Shown here piece by piece: positions 63,699 to 64,000 of a stretch of DNA of 64,000 nucleotides. Position numbers and translations under genes: made by a program. Origin of the DNA: Lentzea pudingi (GTDB taxonomy: Bacteria; Actinomycetota; Actinomycetes; Mycobacteriales; Pseudonocardiaceae); contig NZ_BMNC01000002.1 in NCBI RefSeq assembly GCF_014646255.1, forward strand, positions 432,140 to 496,139. Direction: 5' to 3'. Numbering within the stretch: position 1 is the first letter of the stretch; every line of letters starts with the position of its first letter. The notes under the pieces were generated by a model. That model ran no database searches. It had not been told where the DNA came from and was given only the letters and a program-made list of their open reading frames with translations.

Positions 63699-63791
63699 GT
63701 GCGAAACCGAATCCGTCGCGCATTCAACTGGCTCGACGCGTGGACCATCGAGGCCTTCAACCCTGTTTACCCTGGTCGTCCCCAGTCATAG
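63699..63791 (+). CDS. Putative 30-residue basic/aromatic small protein
   Basis: Short ORF starting RNRIRRAFNWLDAW after the GTG and ending PVYPGRPQS. A near-consensus AAGGAG lies a few bases before the GTG, stronger than at many real genes here. It is basic at the start and contains two Trp, suggesting membrane-surface contact. The last 6 bases overlap a convergent membrane protein gene. Unrecognised. Confidence 0.5.
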   Translation: MRNRIRRAFNWLDAWTIEAFNPVYPGRPQS

Positions 63792-64000
63792 CTCCTTGAG
63801 CGGCTCTTTGTCCGTGTCCGCGAACTGAGGCCGCAGCGTCGCCCACGCGGCGAACACCGCCGCCAGCACCACCATGGCGATGCCGGCCCACAGGTTGATG
63901 TTGACCCCTTCGGCCTTCTTCAGGTCCTCGTCGGTCGTGAAACCGAACCCGATGACGACCAGTACGACGCCGTACACGCCGAAGAGGAAAGCGATGATCA
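63786..64000 (-). CDS. Small two-helix membrane protein, cut by the window edge
   Basis: Continuing beyond the right edge. Visible 71 codons encode two membrane helices (around FLFGVYGVVLVVIGFGF and LWAGIAMVVLAAVFAAW) with a charged connecting loop and an acidic/basic tail. The first two edge bases read TG followed by ATC ATC, so the start codon probably lies one base outside. Unrecognised; small membrane proteins of this layout are common in actinobacteria. Confidence 0.7.
   Translation of the reverse strand, partial: IIAFLFGVYGVVLVVIGFGFTTDEDLKKAEGVNINLWAGIAMVVLAAVFAAWATLRPQFADTDKEPLKEL

Overview
This window is chromosomal DNA from a high-GC actinomycete, most likely a member of the Pseudonocardiaceae (Lentzea/Saccharothrix/Actinosynnema-like). 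The reasons are very GC-rich codons, many GTG starts, frequent 4-base ATGA/GTGA gene overlaps, a complete GlgE pathway operon, ESX-type (type VII secretion) substrate genes, DUF3558 lipoproteins, and ethylmalonyl-CoA pathway genes. The genus is inferred; no rRNA or tRNA gene is visible.

Layout. 0.2-7.5 kb: glgE-treS-mak-glgB, converting trehalose through maltose and maltose-1-phosphate into branched alpha-glucan. 7.4-13.1 kb: an envelope region with two paralogous HExxH lipoproteins flanking an oppositely oriented DUF6230-DUF6114-secreted protein operon. 13.1-13.9 kb: an ArsR-ArsN1 fusion behind an apparently leaderless promoter. 13.9-15.6 kb: EspC-like / WXG-like / YbaB trio. 15.6-16.2 kb: gene-free DNA with a 144-base nested inverted repeat. 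16.2-24.3 kb: a CnoX-like protein, an SCO6745-family protein, a thiamine-binding protein, MarR, two tandem kinase-like paralogues, an ABC-2 exporter and an unknown gene. 24.4-34 kb: a LuxR-type ATPase regulator and an alpha-mannoside island (GH92, LacI, mannose-6-phosphate isomerase, FrcABC-like importer) with repeated LacI-like palindromes. 34-38.7 kb: two S33 exopeptidase paralogues and envelope proteins. 38.7-43.4 kb: a probable surface polysaccharide locus (DUF2334 deacetylase-like, UDP-GlcNAc 2-epimerase, processive GT2 preceded by a coupled 23-codon ORF). 43.4-45.6 kb: a DevRS-like two-component system. 45.7-50.5 and 54.9-56.7 kb: ethylmalonyl-CoA pathway genes (MeaB, thiolase, epimerase, Ccr, double-length 3-hydroxybutyryl-CoA dehydrogenase). 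50.5-54.9 kb: DivIVA-like coiled coil, phosphatase, acetyltransferase, hydrolase, zinc proteins and a lipoprotein. 56.7-57.5 kb: two 15-bp minisatellites. 57.5-59.8 kb: dhaKLM. 59.9-64 kb: iron-siderophore binding lipoprotein, aldehyde dehydrogenase, DUF3558 lipoprotein, a very small ORF and an edge-truncated membrane protein.

The most notable observations are: (i) one operator-like motif, GTTACT-N4-AGTA, directly upstream of ccr, the double dehydrogenase gene and the aldehyde dehydrogenase gene; (ii) the 12-bp palindrome GACAACGTTGTC at the lacI and permease starts plus a one-mismatch copy in the isomerase gene; (iii) the small ORF whose stop overlaps the start of the polysaccharide synthase; (iv) the HExxH lipoproteins, which look internally duplicated with a second lobe lacking the zinc motif; (v) the nested hairpin and the paired minisatellites.
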